64,000 nucleotides of DNA from Methylomagnum ishizawai (GTDB lineage: Bacteria; Pseudomonadota; Gammaproteobacteria; Methylococcales; Methylococcaceae): NCBI RefSeq assembly GCF_019670005.1, contig NZ_AP019783.1, positions 4,056,150 to 4,120,149 on the forward strand. The letters run 5' to 3'. The notes beneath the pieces were generated by a model that saw only the letters and a list, made by a program, of their open reading frames with translations, searched no databases and was not told the DNA's origin. The translations under genes and the position numbers were made by a program. This document shows, piece by piece, positions 35,110 through 45,104 of this stretch. Numbering within the stretch: the first letter of the stretch is position 1; each line of letters opens with the position of its first letter.

Positions 35110-35835
35110 TTATTCACGCCAGATCAAGGTGGCCATGCGGCCCGTCTCGCGGTCGCGCCGGTAGGAGAAAAAATCGCCGGGATGGCCGTGGGTACACCAG
35201 CCGCCGCCGTGGATGTCGGTGATATCGAGCCGGTCGAGGACCACGCGGGCGAGTTGGTAAAGATCGGCCAACCATCGGCCCGCGCCCAGCGGACGGAACC
35301 CGGTGGCGAAACCGGCGTCCTGGGCCAGGAAGGCGGCGCGGACCTCGTCGCCGACCTCGAAGGCTTGGGGACCGATGGCGGGACCGAGCCACGCCATGAG
35401 GTCGCGGCTGCCGACGGCCGCGACCGTGGCCTCGACCACCCCGCCCAGCAAGCCTTTCCAACCGGCATGGGCGGCGGCGACGGTACCGCCATCGCGGGAA
35501 CACAGCAGCACCGGCAGGCAATCGGCGGTCATCACCGCGCAAACCACGCCCGCCGCCTGGGTGTAGGCGGCATCGGCGGTGAGGCTATCGGGGGCATCGG
35601 CCCGCACCACGCGGATGCCGTGGACCTGGCTGAGCCAGACCGGCTCGGCGGGCAACGCCAAGGCGGCGGCCAAGCGGCGGCGGTTCTCGGCGACATGCGC
35701 GGGTTCGTCGCCCACATGCGCCCCGAGGTTGAGGCTGGCATAAGCCGCCAAGCTCACGCCGCCGGCCCGTAAGCTACTGGCGGCGCGGACACCGGGCGGC
35801 GCGGGCCAATCGGGCGTGATCCAGCGCACCGCCAT
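35110..35835 (-). CDS. pgeF: peptidoglycan editing factor / YfiH (laccase-domain) family
   Basis: The protein has 241 residues, the usual length. Family members are laccase-fold enzymes reported to act as purine nucleoside phosphorylase/adenosine deaminase and to prevent misincorporation in peptidoglycan. The metal ligands H72 (QVHGI), C106 (TADCLP) and H123 (AAHAGWKG) are all present. It starts within the rluD stop (TGATG), the common rluD-pgeF arrangement. Confidence 0.92.
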   Translation of the reverse strand: MAVRWITPDWPAPPGVRAASSLRAGGVSLAAYASLNLGAHVGDEPAHVAENRRRLAAALALPAEPVWLSQVHGIRVVRADAPDSLTADAAYTQAAGVVCAVMTADCLPVLLCSRDGGTVAAAHAGWKGLLGGVVEATVAAVGSRDLMAWLGPAIGPQAFEVGDEVRAAFLAQDAGFATGFRPLGAGRWLADLYQLARVVLDRLDITDIHGGGWCTHGHPGDFFSYRRDRETGRMATLIWRE

Positions 35836-36779
35836 CAGCCCGCCCTCAAGGCATCGAGCAGCCCGGCGAAATCATCGGGCAGCGGCGACTGCCATTCGCA
35901 ATAGTCCCCGGTCGCGGGATGGACGATACCCAAGGTCTCGGCGTGCAAGGCTTGGCGCCTGAATTCTCGCAGGCAGGCGACCAAATGCGGACCCGCCCCC
36001 GGCGGCAACCGGGGACGCCCCCCATAGACCGGATCGCCGACCAGGGGGTAATCGATGTGGCTCATATGGACGCGGATTTGATGGGTGCGGCCCGTTTCCA
36101 ACCGCACCCGCAGCAAGGTATGGCGGGGGAAGCGCTCGGCCACCCGGTAATGGGTCACGGCGGGCTTGCCGTCGTTGCGGACGGCGTAGCGCTTGCGGTC
36201 GCGGGGATGGCGGCCTATCGGCGCGTCCACGGTGCCGCCCGCCGTCATCGCGCCTTGCGCCAGGGCCAGATATTCGCGCTGGACGCTGTGTTCCTGCAAT
36301 TGTTCGACCAGGGCGTTATGGGCGGTCAGGGTCTTCGCCACCATCAGCAGGCCGCTGGTGTCCTTGTCGATGCGGTGGACGATGCCGCAGCGGGGAATCC
36401 CGGCCAGTTCCGGGGCGTGGTGCAGCAGGGCGTTCTGCAAAGTGCCGTCGCTATGGCCCGCCGCCGGATGCACCACCAGGCCGGCGGGCTTGTCGATAAT
36501 CAAGATGTCATCGTCCTCGTGGACAATCTCCAGCGGGATATCCTGGCCCACCACGGCGGTGGCCGGTTCCACCTCGGCCTGGAGGACCACGTGTTCGCCG
36601 CCCAGGATGCGGTGCTTGGGCGGCAACACCGCGCCATCCACCTTGGCCGCGCCGCTTTTGATCCAGGTTTGCAAACGGCCCCTGGAAAAACCGGGGAATA
36701 CTTCGCTCAGGGCTTGATCGAGCCGCAATCCGGCCAAAGCCACGGGAATTTCGGCGGTGAGGACTTGGAGAGGGTTCAC
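35835..36779 (-). CDS. rluD: 23S rRNA pseudouridine synthase RluD
   Basis: The protein has 314 residues. RluD makes pseudouridines 1911, 1915 and 1917 in helix 69 of 23S rRNA. An S4 RNA-binding domain spans about residues 15-75 (FSRGRLQTWIKSGAAKVDG). The catalytic motif GIVHRIDKDTSGLLMVAK holds the active Asp. GRTHQIRVHMSHIDYPLVGDPVYGG is the conserved C-terminal part. It is divergent from bamD with a 57-base gap, the usual neighbourhood of this pair. Confidence 0.95.
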   Translation of the reverse strand: MNPLQVLTAEIPVALAGLRLDQALSEVFPGFSRGRLQTWIKSGAAKVDGAVLPPKHRILGGEHVVLQAEVEPATAVVGQDIPLEIVHEDDDILIIDKPAGLVVHPAAGHSDGTLQNALLHHAPELAGIPRCGIVHRIDKDTSGLLMVAKTLTAHNALVEQLQEHSVQREYLALAQGAMTAGGTVDAPIGRHPRDRKRYAVRNDGKPAVTHYRVAERFPRHTLLRVRLETGRTHQIRVHMSHIDYPLVGDPVYGGRPRLPPGAGPHLVACLREFRRQALHAETLGIVHPATGDYCEWQSPLPDDFAGLLDALRAG

Positions 36780-36780
36780 T

Positions 36781-36809
36781 TTTATGGACTCGGGGATTCG
36801 GAGTATACT
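36781..36809 (+). promoter_or_regulatory. possible bamD promoter
   Basis: In the 57-base gap between rluD and bamD, TATACT (36804-36809) is a strong -10. The -35 region TTTATG (36781-36786) stands 17 bases upstream but matches only partly. Transcription would begin about 20 bases before the bamD start codon. Confidence 0.42.
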
Positions 36810-36836
36810 GCGACCGTTACGTCTATCGTTGCGGCC

Positions 36837-37691
36837 ATGTTGAATTATTCGGATATTTCGCGCGGAAAACGCTGGGTCGGCTGGGTTTTGGCCCTATCCC
36901 TGCTATTGGGTGGCTGTTCTTGGTTCGGTAAGAATAATAAGGAGGAACCCGACGAATACGCCGATTGGACCGCCGAAAAGTTCTATACCGAAGCCAAGCA
37001 GAACCTGCTCGAGAAGCGCTACGACAAAGCGGTGAAGCTCTACGAGAAGCTGGAGGCCCGCTACCCCTTCGGGAAGTACGCGACCCAAGCCCAGCTCGAC
37101 GTGGCCTATGCCTACTACAAGAACGACGAGCCGGATTCCGCCATCGCCGCGACGGACCGTTTCATCAAGCTGAACCCGACCCATCCCAACGTCGATTACG
37201 CCTATTACCTCAAGGGATTGGTGAATTATAACCGAGGCATCGGCTTTATCGACCGTTTTCTCCCCACCGACTCCTCCCAGCGCGATCCCGGCTCGGCCCT
37301 CGACGCCTATAAGGAATTCGAGGAATTGCTGCGGCGCTTCCCGAACAGCCGCTATGCCGAGGACGCCGGACAGCGTGTCATTTCCCTACGCAACAACCTC
37401 GCGATGTACGAAATCCATGTGGCCGATTTCTACATGCGCCGGGAAGCCTATCTCGCCGCCGCGCGGCGCTGTGCCGAAGTCATCCGCAAATACCAGCGCA
37501 CCCAGGCCGTGCCCCTGGCCCTGCGCACCCTGGAGGAAGCCTACCGCAAACTGGGCCAGAACGATCTGGCCGACGATGCCGCCAGGGTCTACAGCCTCAA
37601 CTATGCCCAGGGGGTCCCCGGCCAGGCCAAGGATTTGGCCGAACCCTCCGCGGTCGAGCGCCTCTGGCAATTCGTGGGCTTAGAGGAATAA
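36837..37691 (+). CDS. bamD: outer membrane assembly lipoprotein BamD
   Basis: The protein has 284 residues. The N-terminal signal ends in the lipobox LLGGC, giving a lipidated Cys at about residue 27. The body is built of TPR-like helices: AEKFYTEAKQNLLEKRYDKAVKLYEKLEARYPFG (split here by residues), then QAQLDVAYAYYKNDEPDSAI and NVDYAYYLKGLVNY, the conserved BamD core. It works in the BAM complex at the inner face of the outer membrane. The ATG at 36837 gives the standard N-terminus; longer frames run back through rluD. Confidence 0.94.
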   Translation: MLNYSDISRGKRWVGWVLALSLLLGGCSWFGKNNKEEPDEYADWTAEKFYTEAKQNLLEKRYDKAVKLYEKLEARYPFGKYATQAQLDVAYAYYKNDEPDSAIAATDRFIKLNPTHPNVDYAYYLKGLVNYNRGIGFIDRFLPTDSSQRDPGSALDAYKEFEELLRRFPNSRYAEDAGQRVISLRNNLAMYEIHVADFYMRREAYLAAARRCAEVIRKYQRTQAVPLALRTLEEAYRKLGQNDLADDAARVYSLNYAQGVPGQAKDLAEPSAVERLWQFVGLEE

Positions 37692-37720
37692 GCCCCCACC
37701 GCCGCCTTCCCGCCCCCCCC

Positions 37721-38614
37721 ATGACCACCCCCGCCTCCCCTATCGATGTGCTTTGCGTGGGCCATGCCTCCTACGATCTAGTGTTCGCGGTGCCACGCCA
37801 TCCGGAAGCCGATGAAAAAATCTTCGCCGACGGCTTGATCGCCTGCGGTGGCGGTCCCGCCGCCAATGCCGCCGTCACCGTGGCGCGGCTCGGGTACCGG
37901 GCGGCTTTCGCGGGCTATCTGGGCCTGGACGCCCATGGCGAACTGCATCACGCCGAATTGCTGCGCGAGGGCGTCGCAACCGGCCTGATCGCACGGGGCG
38001 CTTCGCCGACGCCGCTCTCGACCGTCTTGGTGAAGCCGGATGGCCGCCGCGCCCTGGTCAACTACAAGGGCGATACCCGCCCGTTGCCCGTCGACGCCAT
38101 CGATTTTTCCACCCTCCTGCCCAAGGTCGTGTTGTTCGACGGCCACGAACCCGAGCTATCCGCCCCGCTCCTCGCCCACGGCATTCCCAGCGTGCTGGAC
38201 GCGGGTTCGCTGCACCGGGGGACCGAGGCATTGATGTTCGCGGTCGATTACCTCGCCTGCTCCGAGAAATTCGCCCGGCAATGGCTGGGGGAGGACGATC
38301 CGCAACGCGCCTTGGCCGCGCTGGCCGAACGCTCGCCCGCCGTGGTCATCACCCTGGGCGAACGCGGCCTGATCTGGCGCAAGGATGGCGAATCGGGCGC
38401 GCTGCCCGCGTTCCGGGTCGAAGCCGTGGACACCACCGGCGCGGGCGACGCTTTCCATGGCGGCTTCGCGGCGGGATTGGCGGCGGGCTTGGATTGGCCG
38501 GGCCTGCTGCGCTACGCCAGCGCGGCGGGAGCGTTGTGCTGCGAACGCCTGGGCGCGAGGCCCGGCCTGCCAGACTTGGCCCGGTTGCGTGGACTATTGG
38601 AAACCCAAGTTTGA
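37721..38614 (+). CDS. PfkB-family carbohydrate kinase
   Basis: The protein has 297 residues of the ribokinase/PfkB fold. The glycine motif GGGPAANAAVTVARLG binds the substrate. The C-terminal signature DTTGAGDAFHGGFAAGL carries the catalytic Asp and anion hole. VVITLGERGLIW is the usual beta strand before it. The sugar substrate is not evident; ribose, fructose or a ketohexose are all options. It follows bamD by 29 bases on the same strand and may share its transcript. Confidence 0.87.
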   Translation: MTTPASPIDVLCVGHASYDLVFAVPRHPEADEKIFADGLIACGGGPAANAAVTVARLGYRAAFAGYLGLDAHGELHHAELLREGVATGLIARGASPTPLSTVLVKPDGRRALVNYKGDTRPLPVDAIDFSTLLPKVVLFDGHEPELSAPLLAHGIPSVLDAGSLHRGTEALMFAVDYLACSEKFARQWLGEDDPQRALAALAERSPAVVITLGERGLIWRKDGESGALPAFRVEAVDTTGAGDAFHGGFAAGLAAGLDWPGLLRYASAAGALCCERLGARPGLPDLARLRGLLETQV

Positions 38615-38679
38615 AGCCCGCGCCGCCGCCGTCACAAAAGTGTTGACATCGCCGTTTTAACCTTGAAAGCTAAGTGGTT

Positions 38680-38848
38680 TAGGAACCCCCGTAAGGGGAT
38701 TTCATCGCCTCGTGTTCCCAAGGGTATGAGGCCGACAATCTGGTCCCCAGGCGGGGGACCGATCATCAGTTCTTGATCTCCGTGCCATTCGTTGAGCAGC
38801 TGATGGATTTAATGAGGATGGCACAGCGTTCTGCACGGTGTTTTTCAG
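38680..38848 (+). promoter_or_regulatory. structured 5' leader of the RRM gene
   Basis: About 170 bases before the RRM start form a chain of hairpins. CCCC-GTAA-GGGG (38687-38698) has a GNRA loop. GCCTC/GAGGC lies near 38707-38732. GGTCCCC (38742-38748) pairs with GGGGACC (38754-38760). GTGCCAT (38782-38788) pairs with ATGGCAC (38818-38824), just before the gene. A TTGACA box at 38643-38648 could be the -35, but I found no -10 at correct spacing. It matches no riboswitch class I know; autoregulation by the RNA-binding protein is an inference. Confidence 0.5.
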
Positions 38849-39139
38849 ATGATGAATATCTATGTCGGCAATTTGTCATACCAACTCAGCAGCGAAGAAT
38901 TGCGCGAGGCTTTCGAGCAATTCGGCGAGGTCAGTTCCGCCAACGTGGTGATGGACAAGCTCACCGGACGCTCCAAGGGCTTCGGCTTCGTGGAGATGCC
39001 CGACCGCGCCAGCGGCGAGGAAGCCATCAAGCAACTCGACGGCGCCCCGCTCAAGGGCCGCAACGTGCGCGTCAACGAAGCCCGTCCGCGTGAAAACCAG
39101 GGCGGCTTTCCTCCGCGCCGCGCTCCCCGGCGGGCCTGA
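38849..39139 (+). CDS. RRM-type RNA-binding protein
   Basis: The protein has 96 residues. It has a single RNA recognition motif with RNP2 IYVGNLSY (4-11) and RNP1 SKGFGFVEM (42-50), followed by a short Arg/Pro-rich tail (RRAPRRA). This is the small Rbp type found in cyanobacteria and many proteobacteria, often cold-induced. Two ATG codons lie in tandem; the second could be used. No strong ribosome binding site precedes it; instead a structured leader does, which suggests translational control. It is followed by its own terminator. Confidence 0.93.
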   Translation: MMNIYVGNLSYQLSSEELREAFEQFGEVSSANVVMDKLTGRSKGFGFVEMPDRASGEEAIKQLDGAPLKGRNVRVNEARPRENQGGFPPRRAPRRA

Positions 39140-39149
39140 TGCCGCCCAG

Positions 39150-39195
39150 ACCGCTGTCTCGCCCGTGGCCAAGCGCGGGGGGGACAGCGGTTTTT
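39150..39195 (+). terminator. rho-independent terminator of the RRM gene
   Basis: The stem ACCGCTGTC (39150-39158) pairs with GACAGCGGT (39183-39191), with a G/C-rich partly paired loop, followed by five T residues. It begins 10 bases after the RRM stop codon. Confidence 0.85.
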
Positions 39196-39362
39196 CCCGC
39201 CTCCCGTCCCCATGCTACTGCCGGCCCGGCCCCATCGGTGCCTTGTGCGTTCGCCACCCCGGCACTATGCTTGCCGACCTCCGCCGCGACGGCGCGCCGG
39301 CCCTAGCCGGCCGGGCCGCCCCAAGGCGGTCCGCATTCCCGCCACCCGACCGCGAGCCTCCC

Positions 39363-40502
39363 ATGAACGCCCCATCCTTCGTCCACGCCCTCACCCTGGT
39401 TTCGGGCTTGCTCTGCCTCGGCGGCTGCGCCAGCAACCCGCCCGCCCCGGTCCACCGAACCCCGGAGCCATACTCCCACGCCCCGGACCCGGCCCCCGCG
39501 GAACCGCAAACCGAAAGCGAATATCCCACGCCGGTGGGGGCTTATCACGCCCGTTATCTCACCGGGGATTACGCCGGGTATCCCGCCCTCGAAAACTTCA
39601 TCGAACGCATGGCGGCGCGTCACGGATATGGCCGGGAATATCTATACGGCCTGTTTTCCCAAGCCCGGCGCAAGCAATGGACCCTGGATTATCTGAGCCA
39701 CGAATCCAAACCCGGCGCCAAACCCAAGCCCGGCAGCTGGACCCGCTACCGCGGCCAATTCCTCGACGAAAAACATATTTCCACCGGGGCGGCGTTCTGG
39801 GCCAAATACGCGGGGGCGTTACGGAGGGCCAGCGCCCAATACGGGGTCAGCCCGGAACACATCATGGGCATCATGGGCGTGGAGACCATCTACGGCGGCA
39901 ACATCGGCAACCACCGGATCATCGACGCCCTGACCACGCTGGCTTTCGATTATCCCCGGCGCGGCGATTATTTCGCGGAGGAACTGGAAAACTTCCTGCT
40001 GATGACGCGGCAGGAAGGCATGGACCCCTCGCGGCCCGTGGGTTCCTATGCCGGGGCGATGGGCTTGGGGCAGTTCATGCCCAGCAGTTTCCTGCGCTAC
40101 GCGGTGGATTTCGATGGCGATGGGCGGCGCGACCTGTGGGACCCGGAGGACGCCATCGGCAGCATCGCCAACTATTTCGCGGGGCATGGCTGGAAGGCCG
40201 GGGAGCCGGTCACGGCCCCCGCCTCGGTGGCGGGACCGGGCGCGGAAGGGCTCGAATGCGGCTTCGACAAGGTCTATCCGCTCTCGACCCTGGAAAGCTA
40301 CGGCATCCGTCCAAGCTTGGATTACCCGGTGGAAAAGGCCCGGCTGTTGCGGCTCAAGGCGGTGGACGGCGATGAATACTGGCTGGGCTACGACAATTTC
40401 TATGTCATCACCCGCTACAACCACAGCACCAACTACGCGATGGCCGTGCATCAGTTGGCGCAGGCGGTGAAGCAGCGTTATTCCAAGCTGGCCTCGCGCT
40501 GA
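39363..40502 (+). CDS. mltB: membrane-bound lytic murein transglycosylase B
   Basis: The protein has 379 residues. It cleaves the MurNAc-GlcNAc bond of peptidoglycan from the outer membrane. The N-terminus MNAPSFVHALTLVSGLLCLGGC is a lipoprotein signal with lipobox LGGC. The catalytic Glu lies in IMGVETIYGGNIG. YAGAMGLGQFMPSSFLRYAVD is the family core, shown here in parts, followed by DLWDPEDAIGSIANYF. The start at 39363 fits the lipoprotein signal; a longer frame begins inside the RRM gene. Confidence 0.94.
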   Translation: MNAPSFVHALTLVSGLLCLGGCASNPPAPVHRTPEPYSHAPDPAPAEPQTESEYPTPVGAYHARYLTGDYAGYPALENFIERMAARHGYGREYLYGLFSQARRKQWTLDYLSHESKPGAKPKPGSWTRYRGQFLDEKHISTGAAFWAKYAGALRRASAQYGVSPEHIMGIMGVETIYGGNIGNHRIIDALTTLAFDYPRRGDYFAEELENFLLMTRQEGMDPSRPVGSYAGAMGLGQFMPSSFLRYAVDFDGDGRRDLWDPEDAIGSIANYFAGHGWKAGEPVTAPASVAGPGAEGLECGFDKVYPLSTLESYGIRPSLDYPVEKARLLRLKAVDGDEYWLGYDNFYVITRYNHSTNYAMAVHQLAQAVKQRYSKLASR

Positions 40503-40547
40503 CCCCGGCCCGCCCGTTCCCAAGCGGAGCCTGGGAACGGGCGAACC

Positions 40548-41171
40548 TCAAACCCCGCCGGGCGCGAACATCTGCCGCGCCAATTCCCGCACCGCCTTGC
40601 CCCGGTGGCTCAGCCGGTTCTTTTCCTCCGCCGCCAGTTCCGCCGAGGCGCAACCGCATTCCGGCACGAAGAACAAAGGATCGTAACCGAATCCCCCTTC
40701 CCCACGCGGCCCATGCAGGATGCGCCCTTCCCAAATCCCTTGCGCGATCAAGGGACTCGGGTCGGCGGCATGGCGCAGGAACACCATCACGCAGCGGAAC
40801 CGGGCGGTCCGCAGACCGTCCGGCACCTCGCGCAAGGCTTCCAACAGCTTGGCGTTGTTCTCGGCATCGCTGGCGGCGACCCCGGCATAGCGGGCCGAAT
40901 ACACGCCGGGCGCGCCGTCCAGGGCATCGACCTCCAACCCGGAATCGTCGGCGATGGCGGGTAGTCCCGAATATTTGGCGGCGTTGCGGGCCTTGAGGAT
41001 GGCGTTCTCGACGAAGCTCAGGCCGGTTTCCTCGGCCTCGGGAATATCGAAGGCCGATTGCGGCAGGATTTCGAGATTCCCGATGGCTCCGCCCCCATTA
41101 TGATCTGCTAATATGGCCGCGATCTCGCGGACCTTCCCGGGATTGTTGCTGGCGAGCAGGATTTTTTTCAT
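40548..41171 (-). CDS. rdgB: dITP/XTP pyrophosphatase (non-canonical purine NTPase)
   Basis: The protein has 207 residues. It hydrolyses dITP, ITP and XTP to keep them out of DNA and RNA. The nucleotide motif [17 protein letters not shown] starts the protein. [36 protein letters not shown] and [11 protein letters not shown] are all present. The ATG at 41171 gives the standard N-terminus; no good ribosome binding site is seen before it. It is convergent with mltB and divergent from the carbonic anhydrase gene. Confidence 0.95.
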   Translation of the reverse strand: MKKILLASNNPGKVREIAAILADHNGGGAIGNLEILPQSAFDIPEAEETGLSFVENAILKARNAAKYSGLPAIADDSGLEVDALDGAPGVYSARYAGVAASDAENNAKLLEALREVPDGLRTARFRCVMVFLRHAADPSPLIAQGIWEGRILHGPRGEGGFGYDPLFFVPECGCASAELAAEEKNRLSHRGKAVRELARQMFAPGGV

Positions 41172-41279
41172 CGTCGGCAAGTCACAAAATGGCTGGAAAA
41201 CAGCGTCCCCCAAAGCCGGTATGCGCCCCTCGCGGACACCGGCCCGGAAACTAAAACACTACGACAAGAGGAGTTGAGC

Positions 41280-41858
41280 ATGAGCAAGATATTGACCGAG
41301 GTCCTGAGCGCCAACCAAGGCTATGCCTCCACCTTCGACAAAGGCCACCTGCCGCTGCCGCCGGCCCGTGGCTTCGCCATCCTGACCTGCATGGACGCGC
41401 GGCTCGATCCCGCCAAGTACGCCGGGCTGTCCGAGGGCGACGCCCATGTCACCCGCAACGCCGGGGGCCGGGCCAGCGACGACGCCATCCGCTCCCTGGT
41501 GATTTCCCATAAGCTCCTGGGCACCCAGGAATGGTTCGTCATCCACCACACCGATTGCGGCATGGAGTTGTTCACCAACGACATCATGGGCGATTTGCTG
41601 GGCCAGAGCCTCGATACCGCCACCATCGACGAAAACGGCTGGCATGATGTGGGCCAGGGTCCGGGTTCCGCCGATGGCAAATACATCAATTGGCTGACCA
41701 TCAAGAACAACGAGCAGAGCGTGGTGGAGGACGTGCTGCGCATCCGCAACCATAGCCTGGTGCCCAAGTACATCCCGATCTATGGCTTCATCTACGATGT
41801 GAAGACCGGCAAGCTGGTCGAAGTACCGGACGCCATGAAGGCGGGCAGCCCGCTGTAA
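41280..41858 (+). CDS. beta-carbonic anhydrase family protein
   Basis: The protein has 192 residues. It interconverts CO2 and bicarbonate. The zinc and active-site residues are C37, D39 and R41 (TCMDARLDP), and H90 and C93 ([10 protein letters not shown]), the beta-class pattern. It belongs to the shorter subtype with a CMDAR motif, also found in some nitrile- or sulfur-related relatives such as COS hydrolase, so activity on CO2 is likely but not certain. An AGGAG site lies 8 bases before the ATG. The following gene, rph, is convergent. Confidence 0.87.
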   Translation: MSKILTEVLSANQGYASTFDKGHLPLPPARGFAILTCMDARLDPAKYAGLSEGDAHVTRNAGGRASDDAIRSLVISHKLLGTQEWFVIHHTDCGMELFTNDIMGDLLGQSLDTATIDENGWHDVGQGPGSADGKYINWLTIKNNEQSVVEDVLRIRNHSLVPKYIPIYGFIYDVKTGKLVEVPDAMKAGSPL

Positions 41859-41891
41859 GGCGGACGCCGGGCGGGCCAAGGCCCGCCCCCC

Positions 41892-42620
41892 TCAGCCCAG
41901 CTTGCTCTGCTCCAAAGCCTCGCGCTGGTGCGCCAATAACTCCCCGATGCCCTTGCCGGCCAAATCCAACATGGCGTCGAGTTCCTCGCGGCGGAAGGCA
42001 TGGCCCTCGGCGGTGCCCTGCACCTCCACATACGCCCCGGCCTCGTTCATCACCACGTTCATATCGGTCTCGGCCTCGCAATCCTCCTTATAATCGAGGT
42101 CCAGCACCGGCGCGCCCTTGTAGATGCCCACCGACACCGAGGCGATCTGCCCATGGATGGGATTGACCTTGAGCCGCCGCTGCTTGAGCAAATGCCGAAC
42201 GGCCAGGCTCAAAGCCACGAAGCCACCGGTGATGGACGCGGTGCGGGTGCCGCCGTCGGCCTGGATCACGTCGCAATCGATGGTGACGGTGCGCTCGCCC
42301 AGGGCTTCCAAATCCAAAGCGGCCCGCAGCGAACGGCCAATCAGGCGCTGGATTTCCATGGTGCGCCCGGCTTGCTTGCCCTTGGCGGCTTCGCGCCCGG
42401 TGCGTTCGTGGGTGGCGCGGGGCAACATGCCATATTCGGCGGTGATCCAACCACCGCCCTTGCCCTTGAGGAAGGGCGGCACCCGGTCCTCGATGCTGGC
42501 GGTGCAAATGACGCGGGTATCGCCGAACTCGACCAGGACCGAGCCTTCGGCGTGCTTGGTGTAATGGCAGGTCAGGGCGATTTTCCTCAGTTCGTCGGGT
42601 TGGCGGCCGCTCGGTCTCAT
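41892..42620 (-). CDS. rph: ribonuclease PH
   Basis: The protein has 242 residues, the full functional length (unlike the truncated rph of E. coli K-12). It trims 3' ends of tRNA precursors with phosphate. Motifs: [12 protein letters not shown] at the start, [59 protein letters not shown] and [20 protein letters not shown]. The start at 42620 gives the family N-terminus. It is divergent from the acylase gene with a 94-base gap. Confidence 0.96.
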   Translation of the reverse strand: MRPSGRQPDELRKIALTCHYTKHAEGSVLVEFGDTRVICTASIEDRVPPFLKGKGGGWITAEYGMLPRATHERTGREAAKGKQAGRTMEIQRLIGRSLRAALDLEALGERTVTIDCDVIQADGGTRTASITGGFVALSLAVRHLLKQRRLKVNPIHGQIASVSVGIYKGAPVLDLDYKEDCEAETDMNVVMNEAGAYVEVQGTAEGHAFRREELDAMLDLAGKGIGELLAHQREALEQSKLG

Positions 42621-42714
42621 GGTGGTTGCTCGCTTAACGGAAAGCGGGGCAGTATACCCGGAATATCCCCGCCCTGCCTTTGGCGGGTGTCGTCGGCACC
42701 CAGGAACCCGTTTT

Positions 42715-45093
42715 ATGCTCCTCAAACACAAGTTTTATGTGCTGTCCTTCGCGCTGTTGGGCCTCACCGCCCCGGTGGCCTACCAGATCGACCGCATGGC
42801 GATGTCCCTGCCCAAACTGGACGGCGAAATCCGCATTCCCGGCCTCTCCGGCCCGGTGACGGTGGAAGCCGACGCCAAGGCCATCCCCACCGTGGCCGCA
42901 TCCACCCGCGAGGACGCCCAGCGGGCCTTGGGCTATCTCCACGCCCGCGACCGGCTGTTCCAGATGGATTTGACGCGGCGCAAAGCGACGGGACGGCTGG
43001 CGGAAATCTTCGGGGAAAAGGCGCTGCCGGTGGACCTGGCCCAGCGGGTCTACGAGTTCCAACGCGCCGCACTGGCCATCGCCGCCCATTTGCCACCGGA
43101 CCAACAAGCGGCGCTCGCGGCCTATGCCCAGGGCGTCAACGCCTATATCGCCAACGCCCCGGAATTCCCGCCCGAATTCCGGGTGCTGCGCTACCGGCCC
43201 GAACCCTGGCAGGCGGCGGATAGCCTGTTGGTGGCGTTGGGGATGTTCCAGACCCTCAGCGACCAGGAAACCGAGGAACGCATGTTGACCACGATGGCGC
43301 GGCTGTTGCCGCCCGAGGTGGTGGCCTTCCTCACCCCCGACACCGACGAATACACCCGGCCCCTGCTGGGCGGCGCGGGCTCGCACCGGCCCGCCCAGCC
43401 GGTGCCGGCCGCCGCCATCTCCCGCTTGCTCGAAGCCAGCGCGGGACGCCCAGCCCCGCTCGCCGCCGTGGGACCGGAGCCCCCCGATATCGGCTCCAAC
43501 AACTGGGCGGTCGGAGGCCGGAAAACCGCCGATGGCCGCGCCCTGGTCGCCAACGATATGCATCTGCCGCTGGGTGTGCCGAATGTCTGGTACCGCGCCC
43601 GGCTGCGCTATGGCGGGGTGGATATCGCGGGCGTCACCCTGCCCGGCGCCCCGCCCATCGTCGTGGGCGGCAACGGCCATATCGCCTGGGGTTTCACCAA
43701 TATCGAGGGCGATTTCCTCGACCTGGTGCGGCTGGAAATCAACCCGGCCAATCCGGATGAATACCGGACCCCGGAAGGCTGGCGGCGCTTCGAGACCCGC
43801 CAGGAAACCCTCCAGGTCAAGGACGGCCCGCCCGTCCCGGTGACGCTGAAAAGCACGCTGTGGGGTCCGGTGTCCCCGGTTCCCCTCCTGGGCGACCCGG
43901 TCGCCATCCATTGGAACGCGCTCGACCCGGAAGCCGTGAACCTGGGGCTGATCGACATGGACCGGGCCACGACCCTGGAACACGCCATAGCCCTGATGAA
44001 CCGGGCCGGCTCGCCTCCGCAAAACGTGGTGCTGGCCGACGCGGACGGCCATATCGCCTGGACCTATATGGGCTATTACCCGAAGCGGGTCGGACTGGAT
44101 GGCAGCGTGGCCGAATCCTGGGCCAAGCCCGGCGTCGGCTGGGACGGCTATATCCCGCCGGAGCAATTGCCGCGGCTGATCGATCCGCCGGAGGGCTTCA
44201 TCGCCACCGCCAACAGCCGCACCCTGGGCAAGGACTATCCCTACATCATCGGCCATGGGTTCGCCAATGGCTACCGCGCCTACCGCATCGCGGAACAGCT
44301 CCGCGCCAAGCCGCTGTGGTCGGAAGCCGATTTGCTCGGCCTGCAATTGGACACCACCAGCGGTTTCTACGAGTTCTACCGCGAACTGGCGCTGGAAACC
44401 CTGGACGAAGCGGCATTGAAATCCGATCCGGTCCTGGCCGAGGCCAAGGCGGCGATCCAGGCCTGGGATGGGCGGCTGGCCCCCGAGAGCCTCGGGATTG
44501 GTTTATTGGTGCGCTGGCGCTTGGATTTGGCGCAGGCTTTGTTCGCGCCGCTGGTGGCGCGGTGCGCCGCCGCCGAGCCCGGCTTCGCCTACCGCTGGCG
44601 CGAGCAGGAAACCCCGCTGCGGGCCTGGCTCGCCGGACGCGTGCCGGACACCCTGCCGGAGCGCCGGACGGATTGGCACGGCTTCCTCTTGGACAACCTG
44701 AAGCGGAGCGCGGCTAGCCTCTTGGCCGAACATCCGGGGGCCGAACTCGCGGCCTTGCCTTGGGGGGAAATCAACCGGGTGGCGATCCGGCATCCGTTCA
44801 GCCGGAGCTTCCCGGCAGCGGGCTTCCTGCTGGACATGCCGGAAACCGCCGGGGCGTGCAATAGCTTCTGCATCAAGGCGCTGAACAACGGCCACGGGGC
44901 CAGCGAGCGCATGGCGGTATCGCCCAACCATCCTGGGGATGGCATCCTGCACATTCCGGGCGGGCAATCGGGACACCCCTTGTCGCCCTATTACCGCGAC
45001 CAGGAGCGGGCCTGGGCGGAAGGACGCCCCCTGCCCTTCCTGCCGGGGAAAACCGAACACCGGCTGACCCTGGTGCCGGACCGGGCGGGCTGA
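42715..45093 (+). CDS. penicillin acylase-family (S45) Ntn-hydrolase
   Basis: The protein has 792 residues. An uncleaved or cleaved N-terminal hydrophobic segment (about 7-24) directs it to the periplasm. The alpha-chain region is followed by the self-cleavage site: S261 in [11 protein letters not shown] becomes the N-terminal nucleophile of the beta chain. [16 protein letters not shown] and TANSRTLG are conserved beta-chain parts. Substrates of this family range from penicillins to acyl-homoserine lactones and phosphonic or peptidic amides; which applies is not evident. Its end is 11 bases from the convergent phoU. Confidence 0.88.
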   Translation: MLLKHKFYVLSFALLGLTAPVAYQIDRMAMSLPKLDGEIRIPGLSGPVTVEADAKAIPTVAASTREDAQRALGYLHARDRLFQMDLTRRKATGRLAEIFGEKALPVDLAQRVYEFQRAALAIAAHLPPDQQAALAAYAQGVNAYIANAPEFPPEFRVLRYRPEPWQAADSLLVALGMFQTLSDQETEERMLTTMARLLPPEVVAFLTPDTDEYTRPLLGGAGSHRPAQPVPAAAISRLLEASAGRPAPLAAVGPEPPDIGSNNWAVGGRKTADGRALVANDMHLPLGVPNVWYRARLRYGGVDIAGVTLPGAPPIVVGGNGHIAWGFTNIEGDFLDLVRLEINPANPDEYRTPEGWRRFETRQETLQVKDGPPVPVTLKSTLWGPVSPVPLLGDPVAIHWNALDPEAVNLGLIDMDRATTLEHAIALMNRAGSPPQNVVLADADGHIAWTYMGYYPKRVGLDGSVAESWAKPGVGWDGYIPPEQLPRLIDPPEGFIATANSRTLGKDYPYIIGHGFANGYRAYRIAEQLRAKPLWSEADLLGLQLDTTSGFYEFYRELALETLDEAALKSDPVLAEAKAAIQAWDGRLAPESLGIGLLVRWRLDLAQALFAPLVARCAAAEPGFAYRWREQETPLRAWLAGRVPDTLPERRTDWHGFLLDNLKRSAASLLAEHPGAELAALPWGEINRVAIRHPFSRSFPAAGFLLDMPETAGACNSFCIKALNNGHGASERMAVSPNHPGDGILHIPGGQSGHPLSPYYRDQERAWAEGRPLPFLPGKTEHRLTLVPDRAG

Positions 45094-45104
45094 TCCGGCG
45101 CGGG

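Noticed and set aside
38773-39093. A 106-codon frame overlapping the RRM gene
   Set aside because: The RRM frame carries both RNP motifs; the other frame is Arg-rich and out of frame with it.
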